Assembly: GCA_023269675.1 (NCBI GenBank)
Contig: JAHFSX010000021.1
Location: 45,845-109,844 of the forward strand
Reading direction: 5' to 3'
DNA length: 64,000 nucleotides
Origin: Verrucomicrobiota bacterium
GTDB lineage: Bacteria > Verrucomicrobiota > Kiritimatiellia > RFP12 > UBA1067
In this document: positions 1 through 8,994 of the stretch, piece after piece
Layout: each line of letters opens with the position of its first letter
Position numbering within the stretch: position 1 is the stretch's first letter
Notes under the pieces: generated by a model
Told to the model about the DNA's origin: nothing
What the model saw: the letters and a program-made list of their open reading frames with translations, nothing else
The model's database searches: none
Program-made: the position numbers and the translations under genes

Positions 1-449
1 CCCATCTGTTGGGAGGTGTCGCGCAGGAGGCGACATTCGGCCATGTCGTGGCAGAGCGGCTTTTGGCAGTAGACGTGTTTGCCGGCCCGCATGGCGCGGG
101 TTACGATGATGGTGTGCATGTGGTCAGGAACCGCGATGTTGACGGAGTCGACCCGGTCGCCCTCCTTCGCCAGCAGCTCGCGCCAGTCCGTATAGGTCCG
201 CACCCCCGGCAGCCCGGCAGCCGCTTTGGCCAACCGGTCTTTGTCCACATCACAGATCGCGACAATCGCTGTCCTCGCGTGCGATTTGAAATTGCCCAGG
301 TCGCCTTCGCCCATGCCGCCCACGCCGATGCACGCGTGGTTGAGCTTTGCGTTGGGGGAAGAACTCGTCGTTTGAGCCCGCGCACGGTTCGCGAAAAGCC
401 CCGCCATCGATGCGGCGGCTGATGTCGCCAGGAAAGATCTTCTGTTCAT
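1..449 (-). CDS. Gfo/Idh/MocA family oxidoreductase, N-terminal part
   Basis: Read from the reverse strand; the open frame is not in the ORF track because its 3' end lies outside the window. The product starts with a Tat-like leader (NRRSFLATSAAA) and continues with a Rossmann NAD(P)-binding fold (IGVGGMGEGDLGNF, then AICDVDKDR). The typical family motif AVPDHMHTIIV and an HVYCQKPLCHD segment follow; the EKP-type lysine appears here as QKP. Family members oxidise or reduce sugars and polyols, and Tat-exported paralogues are common in PVC bacteria and Bacteroidetes. The start has a purine-rich AGGGGG site just upstream. It is divergent from the GH141-like gene, which suggests a shared role in glycan use. 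About 150 residues are visible, so the substrate cannot be inferred. Confidence 0.88.
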   Translation of the reverse strand, partial: MNRRSFLATSAAASMAGLFANRARAQTTSSSPNAKLNHACIGVGGMGEGDLGNFKSHARTAIVAICDVDKDRLAKAAAGLPGVRTYTDWRELLAKEGDRVDSVNIAVPDHMHTIIVTRAMRAGKHVYCQKPLCHDMAECRLLRDTSQQM

Positions 450-801
450 AGGCCCCCTTATTTCAACGTCACAGGTTAAGTTTATCCCGCCCTTGTTGTT
501 TCAAGAAATCGATGCCCGCGCGCACGCCAGACTAGGACCCGGGGCGATTAAAGTCTCGGCCACGCGCCCTGCGCCGATGTTCGCCTGCTCATCGCGTCCC
601 CCCCTCGCTCATGCGTAGCAGGATAGCACAGACGGACAGGCCGCATGCGGCCAATTGCGCAGAAAATATACTGCGTTTTGCGCAATGTTCATTCTTTCAC
701 CCCCTGCGCTGATCGCAAAATAATTTCCACTGACCGCGGCGCCGCTTGATCTACCCTGAGCGGATGACGTATACTGCAAGCCAAAGTCAAGAGGGGCGGT
801 C
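450..801. promoter_or_regulatory. Divergent intergenic region with candidate operator and promoter
   Basis: Non-coding region between the divergent oxidoreductase and the GH141-like gene. It holds an inverted repeat ATTGCGC/GCGCAAT (654-660 and 680-686), a plausible operator for the nearby XylR-like regulator. A sigma70-like promoter reading right is visible as TTGATC (746-751), 18 bases, TATACT (770-775). A GAGGGG ribosome-binding site precedes the right-hand gene. The link to the regulator is inference. Confidence 0.5.
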
Positions 802-3030
802 ATGTTGAAAAACTGTTTGATCTGTTTCGCGCTGCTGCTGTCCGTTGGGGTCCCGGCGGCCGAAGCGACGCGGTTTTTCGTGTCGCCCCGCGGCGACGAC
901 AGCTGGTCCGGGGGAACGGACGAACCCGACAAGGCGCGGACCAACGGGCCGTTCGCCACCCTCGAGCGCGCCCGCGACGCGGTCCGCGAGCTCAAACGCA
1001 CGTCGGGGCTGCCGCCGGCAGGCGTGGAGATCGAGGTGCGCGGCGGACGGTACGCGCTCGAGCGACCGCTCGCCCTGACGGCCGAAGATTCCGGAACGGC
1101 CGCAGGCCCGGTCGTTTACCGCGCCCGAGCGGGGGAAACGGCGTGCCTGAGCGGGGGACGCCGCCTCACCGCATGGTCGCCGGTGACCGACCCCGCGATC
1201 CTCGCGCGGCTGGATCCGTCCGCGCGCGGCAAGCTCTGCCAGACCGACCTGCGCGCGCAGGGCATCACCGAGTTCGGCGACCTGGGGCTGGACGCGGCGG
1301 CGGATATCCAGGCGTGGCTGGCGCGGGCAGAAGGTCAGAACGAGTACACGATGGGCAGCGCGGCGGCGAGCGCAGGCAAAAAGGTGTGTCCGCGACTCGA
1401 GCTCTTCTTCAATGACGAACCCATGCGCCTTTCGCGCTGGCCGAATGAGGGATCGATCAAGCTCGCCGACGTCTTGGGCCAGACGGCCATCGATGTGCGC
1501 GGCGTCAAAGGGTGCGCGGAGGGTATCTTCGTGTACGAGGGCGACCGCCCCGCACGGTGGGCCGCCGAAAAGGACGCGTGGGTCTGCGGCAGCTGGTTCC
1601 GCGACTGGGCCGAGCAGGCCCACCCGATCCGATCGCTCGACACGGACAAGCGCGTCATCGCCGTCGCGCCGCCCTATCACGGGTACGGCTACCGCAAAGG
1701 TCAGTGGTTCTACGGCATGAACCTCCTGTGCGAAATCGACACGCCGGGCGAATGGATGATCGACCGCGCGGCCGGCGTGCTCTACTTCTGGCCGCCGTCG
1801 GAGATCGCTGCGGCCAAGGTCGAAGTCTCGCTGGCGCCCGGGCTCGTCACGCTGAACAGCACCACCGACGTGACGCTGCGCGGCTTGCTCTTCGAGGCGG
1901 CGCGGGGCACCGGCGTCGCGATCAGCAACGGCGTGCGGTGCCGTGTCGAAGGCTGCACCTTCCGCAATCTGGCGAACCACGGGGTCACCGTCTTCGGAGG
2001 CAGGGAGGACCGCGTCGCTGGCTGCGACCTGTACGGGCTGGGCGGCGGCGGGATCTACCTCGTCGGCGGCGACCGGGCGACGCTGACGCCGGCGGGCCAC
2101 GTGGCCGAAAACAACCACATCCACCACTATGCGCGGTGGGACCGCATGTACCGCCCGGGCATCATGCTCAGCGGCGTGGGCAACCGCGTCGCGCACAACC
2201 TGATCCACGACGCCCCGCACGCGGCCATCCTGTTCGGCGGCAACGACCACCTGATCGAGTTCAACGAGATCCACAGCGTCTGCTACGACTCCAACGACTG
2301 CGGCGCGGTCTACGCGGGACGGAGCTGGACCCTGCGCGGCCACGTGATCCGCTACAACTACCTGCACCACCTCTACGGACGCGGCGGAGGTTCCTGCAAG
2401 GGCATCTACCTCGACGACCTGTTCTCGTCCGCCACGCTCTCCGGCAACCTCTTCTGCCAGGTGACCTACCCGGTCTTTATCGGGGGCGGGCGCGACAACC
2501 TCGTGGAGAACAACGTGTTCGTCGACTGTCCCAAAGCTGTCCAGGTGGATGCCCGCGCGCTCGGCTGGTGCGGCCCGCACGCCGACCGCCGCATTCAGGA
2601 AGCGCGGGAGAAGGGCACGATCGCAGGCGTCCGCTTCAGGGAGCCCCCTTACAGCACGCGGTACCCTCAGCTGGCAGGCCTGCTTGACGACGAGCCGAAA
2701 AAGCCGAAGGGCAACGTCCTGCGCCGGAACCTTTTCTGGGCCGGAGCGGGCGCGGACATCCGCCGCGTGATGCACGGCGAGGTGCCCGCCACCTGGTGGA
2801 ACGCCATCGACGCGCAGAGCCGGCCGTTCGTGAAACTGGAGGACAACCTGAGCGGCGCGGACCCGTTGTTCGCGGACGAGCGCGGCGGCAACTACCAGCT
2901 GACCGACGCGTCGCCCGCGTGGGCGCTTGGGTTTCAGCGCATTCCGGTCGAGAAGATCGGCCTCTACCCGGACGCGTGCCGCGCCTCCTGGCCCGTGGCG
3001 CACGCGCCGCGGCCCCTGCCGCAGGAGTGA
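802..3030 (+). CDS. Secreted right-handed beta-helix glycosidase, GH141-like
   Basis: A 742-residue protein with a Sec signal peptide (MLKNCLICFALLLSVGVPAAEA). The N-terminal block FFVSPRGDDSWSG ... TLERARDAVRELK is the usual opening of GH141-type and related parallel beta-helix proteins. The central part (roughly residues 340-600) is rich in short N/H/G-containing rungs such as ENNHIHHYARW and FNEIHSVCYDSNDCGAVY, consistent with a beta-helix. Characterised GH141 members are an alpha-L-fucosidase and a xylanase, so a role in cleaving fucose- or xylose-containing glycans outside the cytoplasm is likely but not proven. The next gene starts 6 bases after its stop, so the two are probably co-transcribed. 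The start is supported by the GAGGGG site and the clean signal peptide. Confidence 0.82.
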   Translation: MLKNCLICFALLLSVGVPAAEATRFFVSPRGDDSWSGGTDEPDKARTNGPFATLERARDAVRELKRTSGLPPAGVEIEVRGGRYALERPLALTAEDSGTAAGPVVYRARAGETACLSGGRRLTAWSPVTDPAILARLDPSARGKLCQTDLRAQGITEFGDLGLDAAADIQAWLARAEGQNEYTMGSAAASAGKKVCPRLELFFNDEPMRLSRWPNEGSIKLADVLGQTAIDVRGVKGCAEGIFVYEGDRPARWAAEKDAWVCGSWFRDWAEQAHPIRSLDTDKRVIAVAPPYHGYGYRKGQWFYGMNLLCEIDTPGEWMIDRAAGVLYFWPPSEIAAAKVEVSLAPGLVTLNSTTDVTLRGLLFEAARGTGVAISNGVRCRVEGCTFRNLANHGVTVFGGREDRVAGCDLYGLGGGGIYLVGGDRATLTPAGHVAENNHIHHYARWDRMYRPGIMLSGVGNRVAHNLIHDAPHAAILFGGNDHLIEFNEIHSVCYDSNDCGAVYAGRSWTLRGHVIRYNYLHHLYGRGGGSCKGIYLDDLFSSATLSGNLFCQVTYPVFIGGGRDNLVENNVFVDCPKAVQVDARALGWCGPHADRRIQEAREKGTIAGVRFREPPYSTRYPQLAGLLDDEPKKPKGNVLRRNLFWAGAGADIRRVMHGEVPATWWNAIDAQSRPFVKLEDNLSGADPLFADERGGNYQLTDASPAWALGFQRIPVEKIGLYPDACRASWPVAHAPRPLPQE

Positions 3031-3036
3031 CGCGAC

Positions 3037-4212
3037 ATGAAGGGACTCCTCCAGAAAACACCCAAGGTGGCGCTGTTTCTCGCCACCAACGAGAAAGCCG
3101 GGCGCGACAAGCTCCAAGGCGTCCTGCGCTACGTGCGGCTGCACACGCCGTGGAACATCCACCTCGTCGAAAACCGGATCGGCGAGCAGCAGCTCGGCGA
3201 CCTGCGCGCATGGGGCGCGACCGGCGTGATTGTGGCGCGCATGCCTGAATCGGTCGGCACGGTCGCGCGTGCCGGGCTGCCCACCCTGGTCATGGATTCC
3301 CCCGTATTTTACGAGGCACGCCTGCCGCGCGCCTCGTTTGTGACCTGCGACTCCGCAGCCGTCGGCCGTGCCGGCGCCGAGGCCTTTCTCAGGCAGGGGT
3401 TCCGGCATTTCGGGTACGTGGCGGACGCGCAGTCCTGGGACTGGTCGGATCAGCGCTGCCGGGCCTTCCGCGACTGCCTCGCGCAGGCCGGCTATCCGTG
3501 CGCGGTCTACGGCGGCCTCACGGCGCGGGCGCGCAGCGACTGGGCCACCGACCAGGAGCGGATGGCGCGGTGGCTGCAGGCGCTTCCCCGTCCGACGGCC
3601 CTGCTCGTGGCACGCGACGGCCGGGCGCGGCAGGTGCTGGAGACGTGTCAGCTCGCGGGGCTCGACGTGCCGGGCCACATCGCCATCCTGGGCGTGGACA
3701 ATGAGGAGGTCCTGTGCGAGAACACGACCCCCACCCTCTCCAGCATCCAGCCCGACTTCGAGGCGGCCGGATACCAGGCGGCCCACCTGCTCGAACAGCT
3801 CATGCGGCGGACTCTGCGCAACCCCCAGACGCTTTCCTACGGCGTCAAACAGATCGTCGTGCGGGAGTCGAGCCGGCTTGCCCAATCCGTGGACCGTCGC
3901 TGCCTGCGCGGGCAGGAGTTCATCCGCCTCAACGCCTGCGCGGACATCGGCGTGCCCGACATCGCCCGCCACATGGGGGTGTCGCGCCGCATGGCGGAAG
4001 TGCTCTTCCGCAAGCATGTGGGACAATCGATCCTCGACGAGATTCAGCAGACGCGCCTCGCGCGTCTGAAAACCTTCCTGTGCGAAACCGCGCTGCCCAT
4101 CGGACAGATCAGCGAGCAATGCGGCTATCAGACCGAAATGCACGCCAAACGCCTTTTCAAGCGGCAGACAGGGATGACCATGCGCCAGTTCCGCAAAGCC
4201 GGCGGCAGGTGA
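3037..4212 (+). CDS. XylR-like transcriptional regulator (PBP1 sensor + AraC HTH)
   Basis: A 391-residue regulator. Residues about 8-270 form a periplasmic-binding-protein-like (LacI/GalR) sugar sensor: KVALFLATNEKAGRDKL, then AILGVDNEEVLCENTTPTLSSI, the typical XylR segment. Residues about 285-391 are an AraC double helix-turn-helix (VSRRMAEVLFRKHVG ... ISEQCGYQTEMHAKRLFKR). This is the XylR architecture, with no N-terminal LacI HTH. The ribosome-binding site AGGAG overlaps the end of the upstream glycosidase gene. Its place between a glycosidase and a sugar porter suggests it responds to a sugar released or imported by its neighbours. The actual ligand is unknown. Confidence 0.9.
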   Translation: MKGLLQKTPKVALFLATNEKAGRDKLQGVLRYVRLHTPWNIHLVENRIGEQQLGDLRAWGATGVIVARMPESVGTVARAGLPTLVMDSPVFYEARLPRASFVTCDSAAVGRAGAEAFLRQGFRHFGYVADAQSWDWSDQRCRAFRDCLAQAGYPCAVYGGLTARARSDWATDQERMARWLQALPRPTALLVARDGRARQVLETCQLAGLDVPGHIAILGVDNEEVLCENTTPTLSSIQPDFEAAGYQAAHLLEQLMRRTLRNPQTLSYGVKQIVVRESSRLAQSVDRRCLRGQEFIRLNACADIGVPDIARHMGVSRRMAEVLFRKHVGQSILDEIQQTRLARLKTFLCETALPIGQISEQCGYQTEMHAKRLFKRQTGMTMRQFRKAGGR

Positions 4213-4234
4213 TCAAACTTTCATGCGGCACGGC

Positions 4235-4256
4235 TATTCCCCGAGATACGGGAATA
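4235..4256. promoter_or_regulatory. Inverted repeat upstream of sugar porter, candidate operator
   Basis: Perfect 7-base arms TATTCCC/GGGAATA with an 8-base spacer, lying in the 189-base gap between the XylR-like gene and the porter. There is no T-run directly after it, so an operator is more likely than a terminator. That the neighbouring regulator binds it is inference. Confidence 0.4.
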
Positions 4257-4401
4257 TGGTATTTTGTTGACTAGTGCTGTCAAGGGGGCTTGCGTACTGA
4301 CCAGCTTAATCGCTGCTCAAGATGTAACATGTGCGGCGCTCTACGCATCACGGGACAGGACGATGACGGGTGGCTCAATCGACTTCAGGAGGAAGATGTT
4401 C

Positions 4402-6192
4402 ATGAGTTCAAGTTCTTGCGGGGCATCCACGCGCGCCTATAACCGGTTTCTGCTGCTGGTCGCCGGTCTCGGCGGACTGCTGTACGGGATTGACGTCGGG
4501 ATCATTGCCGGAGCCTTGCCGTATCTGGAAGCAACCTCGGGCCTGAATGCCGGACAGCTCTCCATGATCGTTGCCGCCGTGCTGCTGGGCAGCGTCATCT
4601 CCACCCTGTTCGCCGGATTGCTGTCAGACTGGATGGGGCGTAAGAAGCTCATGGCCATCAGCGGCATCCTGTTCGTCATCAGCATCCCCTTGATCGCCTT
4701 GGCCAAGGGGTTTGAGCCGCTCGTGCTGGGGCGGCTGATGCAGGGTGTCAGCGCCGGCTTGATCGGCGTGGTCGTCCCGCTCTACCTGGCCGAATGTCTG
4801 GGCGCGGCCGACCGCGGCAAAGGCACCGGCATGTTTCAGTGGCTGCTGACGCTCGGCATCGTGGCCGCCGCCCTGATCGGAATGTTTTTCAGCTTCCGGG
4901 TGGCCGAAGTTGAAAGGCTCAACGATGCCGCCCAGCTTTTCGCCTTCAAGGACCGAGCCTGGCGCAGCATCTTCTGGGTCTCGATGCCGCCCGGCATCCT
5001 GTTTGTCATCGGCAGCTTGCTGGTGGCGGAATCCCCCCGCTGGCTTTTCCGGCGCGGCCGAAAAGAACTGGCCCACACGGCCCTGCTCCGCTCCCGGACG
5101 GCGGAGGAGGCCCAGCGTGAGCTCGACCGCATGGAGGGAGCCCTCCTGACTGAACGCTCGCGCGCATCGGGCATGGGCGCAAAAGTTAAGGAACCCCTCC
5201 TGCAGCGCCGGTACGTGGTGCCCTTCGTCCTGGCGTGCGTCATCCTGGCCTGCAACCAGCTGACCGGCGTCAACTCCATCATCGGGTACAACGCCACCAT
5301 CCTGATCCAGGCCGGGCTGAACGATGCGCAGGCGCACATGGGCTACGTGATCCTGACCATCGTCAATTTCATCATGACCATGGGGGCCATCGCCCTGGTG
5401 GACCGCAAGGGGCGCAAGTTCCTGCTCTCGCTGGGCAGTGCCGGGATCATCGCCTCGCTGATCTGCGTCGCTCTGATGTTCAACAGGACCGAGAAGCTGC
5501 GGGTGGACTGCCGCGAGGCGGTCACCGCCCTGATCACAGCCGACCAGAAGGCGACCATCCGGTTCGACAGGGAGCAGGCGGCCGCTCTGCTGGCCTCCCG
5601 GGGTGCGGCCGGCGCCGCCATCAGCGGCGGGCCGACCACCCTGATCGCCATCTATTCTTATGGCGACTTCCGGGCCGCGACCCGGGCGGTCCGGTCGGAT
5701 GACCGGATCCCGACAATCGACATCACGCGCGCGAGCTGCGTTCCGCCGAACAAGGTGGTGGCTTTCTTCTCCAATCCGTTTGCGAACCTGGACGCGGCGA
5801 GAACGGCTCCGCTCAAGATCGAGAACGCCTTGATCACCCCGATCCCGAGCGCCCGGGTCGGCTGGCTGATCGCCGGCTGCATCTTCGTTTTCATCGCCTT
5901 CTTCGCGGTCGGGCCGGGCGTGTGCGTGTGGCTCGCCCTGTCCGAACTGATGCCCACGCGGATCAGGTCGAACGGCATGAGCATCGCGCTCCTGGTGAAC
6001 CAGGCGGTCTCGACGACCATTGCCGCCATTTTTCTGCCGACCGTCGGGAAATACGGTTACGCGACGATGTTCTTCGCCTTCGCCGCTTTCACGGCGATCT
6101 ATTTCATCACCGCCTTCTTCTTTCTCCCCGAAACCAAAGGCCGGACCCTGGAGGAAATCGAAGCGTACTTTGAAGGTAAGCGGCCCGGCTGA
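4402..6192 (+). CDS. MFS sugar porter (SP family) with large extracytoplasmic loop
   Basis: A sugar:proton symporter-like protein of 596 residues. The start is set by AGGAGG nine bases upstream; the longer ORF-track version has no such site. Family signatures are DWMGRKK after TM2, GRLMQGVSAGLIGVVVPLYLAE, DRKGRK between the halves, and PETKGRTLEEIE at the end. Between residues about 364 and 483 there is an insertion of some 115 residues (from LRVDCREAVTA to LITPIPSARVG) in a loop that is short in ordinary sugar porters of about 460-490 residues. The insert has no transmembrane character. It follows a XylR-type regulator and probably imports the sugar that regulator senses. Confidence 0.87.
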   Translation: MSSSSCGASTRAYNRFLLLVAGLGGLLYGIDVGIIAGALPYLEATSGLNAGQLSMIVAAVLLGSVISTLFAGLLSDWMGRKKLMAISGILFVISIPLIALAKGFEPLVLGRLMQGVSAGLIGVVVPLYLAECLGAADRGKGTGMFQWLLTLGIVAAALIGMFFSFRVAEVERLNDAAQLFAFKDRAWRSIFWVSMPPGILFVIGSLLVAESPRWLFRRGRKELAHTALLRSRTAEEAQRELDRMEGALLTERSRASGMGAKVKEPLLQRRYVVPFVLACVILACNQLTGVNSIIGYNATILIQAGLNDAQAHMGYVILTIVNFIMTMGAIALVDRKGRKFLLSLGSAGIIASLICVALMFNRTEKLRVDCREAVTALITADQKATIRFDREQAAALLASRGAAGAAISGGPTTLIAIYSYGDFRAATRAVRSDDRIPTIDITRASCVPPNKVVAFFSNPFANLDAARTAPLKIENALITPIPSARVGWLIAGCIFVFIAFFAVGPGVCVWLALSELMPTRIRSNGMSIALLVNQAVSTTIAAIFLPTVGKYGYATMFFAFAAFTAIYFITAFFFLPETKGRTLEEIEAYFEGKRPG

Positions 6193-6284
6193 ATGCTTGC
6201 GCGGCAACGCGGCCGAGATCGCGCGACCCTGTCCTTCTTAAAGGAGCTGCGCCCCCACCCTGCACCCGCGCGCGCTCAGCTGCC

Positions 6285-6644
6285 TTAGCCGGGGCAGATC
6301 GGGGCTTTCTCGCCGCTTTCGTCCACGCGCACAAACGTGATGTCCGTGGTGAAGATCAGGACCTCCTCGCTCTTGTGCATCTCGCGGCGGTGCACCTCGG
6401 CCGCGTAGGTCACCGAGGTGGTGCCCACCCGCTGGCGGACAATCTCGAAGCGCAGGATGGAGCCGCCCGTCACGCCCTTCTTGAACTCCACGCGGTCCAT
6501 GCCGATGGTCACGAAGCGCGACCCCGGATAATCGATGCTGACCGCCATCCACGCCGTCTCGTCGATCCACTTCAGCAGATTGCCGCCGAACAGCACGCCG
6601 TATTGATTCATGTGCTCAGGCATCACCAGTTTATAGGACGTCAT
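6285..6644 (-). CDS. Acyl-CoA thioesterase, hotdog fold (YciA-like)
   Basis: A 119-residue single-hotdog thioesterase. MPEHMNQYGVLFGGNLLKWIDETA matches the acyl-CoA thioesterase family motif (N-x-x-G-x-x-F-G-G-x-x-L-x-W-x-D), with the Asp as likely catalytic residue. Such enzymes hydrolyse acyl-CoA in the cytoplasm. The start was moved in from the ORF-track version to MTSYKLVMPEH, which has a GCGGGG stretch a few bases upstream and fits the family length. It is convergent with the porter and divergent from the thioredoxin-like gene; no functional link to them is evident. Confidence 0.85.
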   Translation of the reverse strand: MTSYKLVMPEHMNQYGVLFGGNLLKWIDETAWMAVSIDYPGSRFVTIGMDRVEFKKGVTGGSILRFEIVRQRVGTTSVTYAAEVHRREMHKSEEVLIFTTDITFVRVDESGEKAPICPG

Positions 6645-6733
6645 AGTACCCCGCTCGTTTTGACCTTGTGTGGCGCGATTATCGCCCGCGCCGCCGCCGC
6701 TGTCAACAGCGCAAAAGGAGGACAAAAATCACG

Positions 6734-6762
6734 TTGGCAAACCCTGCATAAAGCGCTACGCT
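6734..6762 (+). promoter_or_regulatory. Candidate sigma70 promoter for thioredoxin-like gene
   Basis: TTGGCA, 17 bases, TACGCT, followed about 38 bases later by the AAGGAG site of the next gene. Prediction by eye only. Confidence 0.4.
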
Positions 6763-6811
6763 ATCGCCAATGTGGATAAAAACACAAAGGCACGAACCAT
6801 AAGGAGTCCTT

Positions 6812-7678
6812 ATGAATAAAGTCATCGCCGGCTTCGCCGCCCTGCTCACCTGCGCCGTCATCGCCGCCGACAAACCGGCCCTTGAAGGCGCGGTTCCCGG
6901 ACAGTGGACCATGGATCTCGACGCCGCCAAAAAGGTGGCGGCAGAGAAAAAACTGCCTCTGCTGCTCAACTTTACCGGCTCGGACTGGTGCGGCTGGTGC
7001 AAGCACATGGACAAAGAAGTCTTCTCGAAGGACGCGTGGAGCGCCTATGCGACGGGCAACCTCATGCTGGCCTGGATCGACTTCCCGCAGGACAAGACTC
7101 TGGTACCCGAGAAGTTCATCGCGCGCAACCGCGCCCTGTCGGAAGCCTACGGCATCGAGGGCTACCCCGCCTATGTCGTGCTGGACGACGACGGCCAGAC
7201 CAAGCTCGGCCAGCTGGGGGCGGATCAGGAAATCTCACCCGAAAAATTCATCGGCGCCGTCAAAAAACTACTCGAGAACCGCGCCGTCGAAGTCGAGGCC
7301 CTGCTGAAATCGCTGCCGGAGAAGACCGCGCAGGAATACCGCGCCGCCGCCAAAAAAAAGAGCGGGGCGGAAGCGGAATTGAAAAACCTGAAAGCCTCTT
7401 TCGCCAAGAAGAGCGCGGAGCTTGAAAAGGTGATCGCGGATCAAGAAAAGCGGCTGGCAGACATCCGCCTGGACGCGCGCCTGGCCAAACTGCCGCAGGA
7501 GAAAGCCACGGCCTACCGCGCCAAGCACGCCCGCCTGACCACGGTCAACGCCGAACTCCAAACCTGGATCGAATCCAAGCCCGAACGAAACGAAGCCAAC
7601 ATGAAGAAATTCAACGCTTGGCGCGACGAGATCGCCAGCCTTGAAAAAGAATTGGCTGCCCTGATGGACAACAAATGA
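6812..7678 (+). CDS. Secreted thioredoxin-like protein with C-terminal coiled coil
   Basis: A 288-residue protein with a signal peptide (MNKVIAGFAALLTCAVIAA). Residues about 30-150 are a thioredoxin fold of the thioredoxin_7/DUF255-like type, with the redox motif GSDWCGWCKHMDKEVF and the cis-proline segment IEGYPAYVVLDDDG. Residues about 155-285 are charged, Ala/Lys/Glu-rich and heptad-like (AELKNLKASFAKKSAELEK), predicting a long coiled coil. A periplasmic disulfide or thiol role is plausible; the coiled coil may be for oligomerisation. AAGGAG sits six bases before the ATG. The DUF4432 gene starts seven bases after the stop, so the pair is probably one operon. Confidence 0.83.
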   Translation: MNKVIAGFAALLTCAVIAADKPALEGAVPGQWTMDLDAAKKVAAEKKLPLLLNFTGSDWCGWCKHMDKEVFSKDAWSAYATGNLMLAWIDFPQDKTLVPEKFIARNRALSEAYGIEGYPAYVVLDDDGQTKLGQLGADQEISPEKFIGAVKKLLENRAVEVEALLKSLPEKTAQEYRAAAKKKSGAEAELKNLKASFAKKSAELEKVIADQEKRLADIRLDARLAKLPQEKATAYRAKHARLTTVNAELQTWIESKPERNEANMKKFNAWRDEIASLEKELAALMDNK

Positions 7679-7685
7679 GGCCCGC

Positions 7686-8708
7686 ATGATGAAATCGACC
7701 GAGCCCGCTTATCTGACCCCCCGCGTGGGGCACATGAACCAGTTAGCCTCGATCCGCCGCTTGGTGTCGGATGACGGCAAAGGACGCGGCATGCGCGTGC
7801 TGGAGATCAACAACGGCAGCGGGCTCAGCTTCTCGCTCTATCCCGACCGGGGCATGGATATCGGGCAGGCCTACTACAAGGGCACGCCGCTGGCGTGGGT
7901 CTCGCGCAACACGGAAGTCGCGCCGCAGTTCTATGAGTCCGAAGGGCTCGAGTGGCTGCGGACCTGGGGCGGCGGCCTGCTGACCGGCTGCGGCTTGACC
8001 CATGTGGGCGGGCCGGGCAGCGCCGGCGGCGAGCGCCACGGCCTGCACGGCCGGCTGAGCCACATCCCCGCCGAGGAGGTCAACACGACCGCCGGCTGGA
8101 CAGACGACGGCACGTACGCGCTGAGCGCCAGCGGGTGCGTACGCCAGAGCCGGGTCTTCGGCGAGAATCTGACCCTCACCCGTACGGTCACCACCGCGCT
8201 AGGTGAAGCATCCATCACGGTGCGCGACACGATCGAGAATCAGGGCTTCGCGCCTTCGCCCCTGATGCTGCTCTATCACCTGAATCTCGGGTGGCCCCTG
8301 GTGGACGCGGGCGCGGTGCTCGAGGCGCCGCCGCACGAGGTCACACCGCAAAACGAGCATGCCGCCGCGGGACTGGCCGCATGGCCACAGATCACCATGC
8401 CCGTTCCCGGGTTCCGCGAGCAGGTTTATTATCACACCGTACCCGCGGACAGTCAGGGGCTCGCCGCGGTCCGACTGGTGAACCGCGATCTGGGCCTGGC
8501 CTTTAAAGTGACCTACCGCGTGACCGAACTGCCCTACCTGGTGCAATGGAAAATGATGGGGCAAGGCGAGTACGTCGTGGGGCTCGAGCCCGCGAACTGC
8601 TATCCGGAAGGACAGGAAGCGGTCGCCAAGCGGGGACTGTTACGCCAGCTTCCCGCCGGCGAAAAGATCGAGACCTTCCTCAAACTGACCGTCGAGCCCC
8701 TCGGCTGA
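7686..8708 (+). CDS. DUF4432 / aldose 1-epimerase family protein
   Basis: A 340-residue galactose-mutarotase-like protein. Segments typical of DUF4432 are LSFSLYPDRGMDIGQAYYKGTPLAW near the N-terminus, then GGLLTGCGLTHVGGP, HGLHGRLSHIPAEEV and YVVGLEPANCYPEG. The family has the aldose-1-epimerase beta-sandwich; members sit with sugar-catabolic genes and are thought to be mutarotases or sugar isomerases. No signal peptide is visible, so a cytoplasmic role on imported sugars fits. It follows the thioredoxin-like gene closely with a weak GAGG site. The exact substrate is unknown. Confidence 0.87.
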   Translation: MMKSTEPAYLTPRVGHMNQLASIRRLVSDDGKGRGMRVLEINNGSGLSFSLYPDRGMDIGQAYYKGTPLAWVSRNTEVAPQFYESEGLEWLRTWGGGLLTGCGLTHVGGPGSAGGERHGLHGRLSHIPAEEVNTTAGWTDDGTYALSASGCVRQSRVFGENLTLTRTVTTALGEASITVRDTIENQGFAPSPLMLLYHLNLGWPLVDAGAVLEAPPHEVTPQNEHAAAGLAAWPQITMPVPGFREQVYYHTVPADSQGLAAVRLVNRDLGLAFKVTYRVTELPYLVQWKMMGQGEYVVGLEPANCYPEGQEAVAKRGLLRQLPAGEKIETFLKLTVEPLG

Positions 8709-8760
8709 CGGATGAGGTGGCACGCCCGTCCCTGGGCGTGCGGGACGGCTGCTCCGGGCC

Positions 8761-8892
8761 GGAATGGCGCTAAATTAAGGATCTTCTCACTCTTAATCGT
8801 AATCCTAATCTTAATCTCTCCGAAAACCGGATTAAGATTCAAAGCAAGATTATGATTATGACTGGCCAGAGCGCTTATCTTAGCGCCGTGCC
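8761..8892. repeat. Palindrome-ended repeat element, copy A
   Basis: A non-coding element with ends GGAATGGCGCTAA and TTAGCGCC, containing TTAATC/TAATCC tracts on one side and GATTAAG/GATTATG tracts on the other, so that it folds as a long imperfect hairpin. The reverse complement of this element is closely similar to the one at 28409-28552: shared blocks include TTAAGGAT, CTTAATCGTAATCCTAA, CGGATTAAGAT, GATTATGATTA and GACTGGCCA. Two copies in opposite orientation with conserved ends suggest a MITE- or REP-like mobile element, or a structured RNA. Confidence 0.75.
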
Positions 8893-8958
8893 CGCTGGAC
8901 CGTCCGCTCATGTAACTGCACAAAGCCAAAGCTAGGCCATGGTCGCGAACGCTCCCTT

Positions 8959-8987
8959 TTGACCGCGCACGCCAAACCGTGTATACT
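8959..8987 (+). promoter_or_regulatory. Sigma70 promoter of the ygiQ-like gene
   Basis: TTGACC, 17 bases, TATACT: close to consensus. The expected transcription start is about 7 bases after the -10 box, which places it at or next to the ATG at 8995. No ribosome-binding site can fit between them, so the mRNA looks leaderless. Confidence 0.65.
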
Positions 8988-8994
8988 GTCACCC

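Noticed and set aside
787-4143. 1118-aa ORF on the reverse strand
   Set aside because: Antisense to the GH141-like and XylR-like genes, which have clear domains, signal peptide and ribosome-binding sites. Composition is the Arg/His/Ala-rich type of GC-rich shadows.
8761-8892. CRISPR array
   Set aside because: The TTAATC-type units are too short and degenerate and have no regular spacers; no cas genes in the window.
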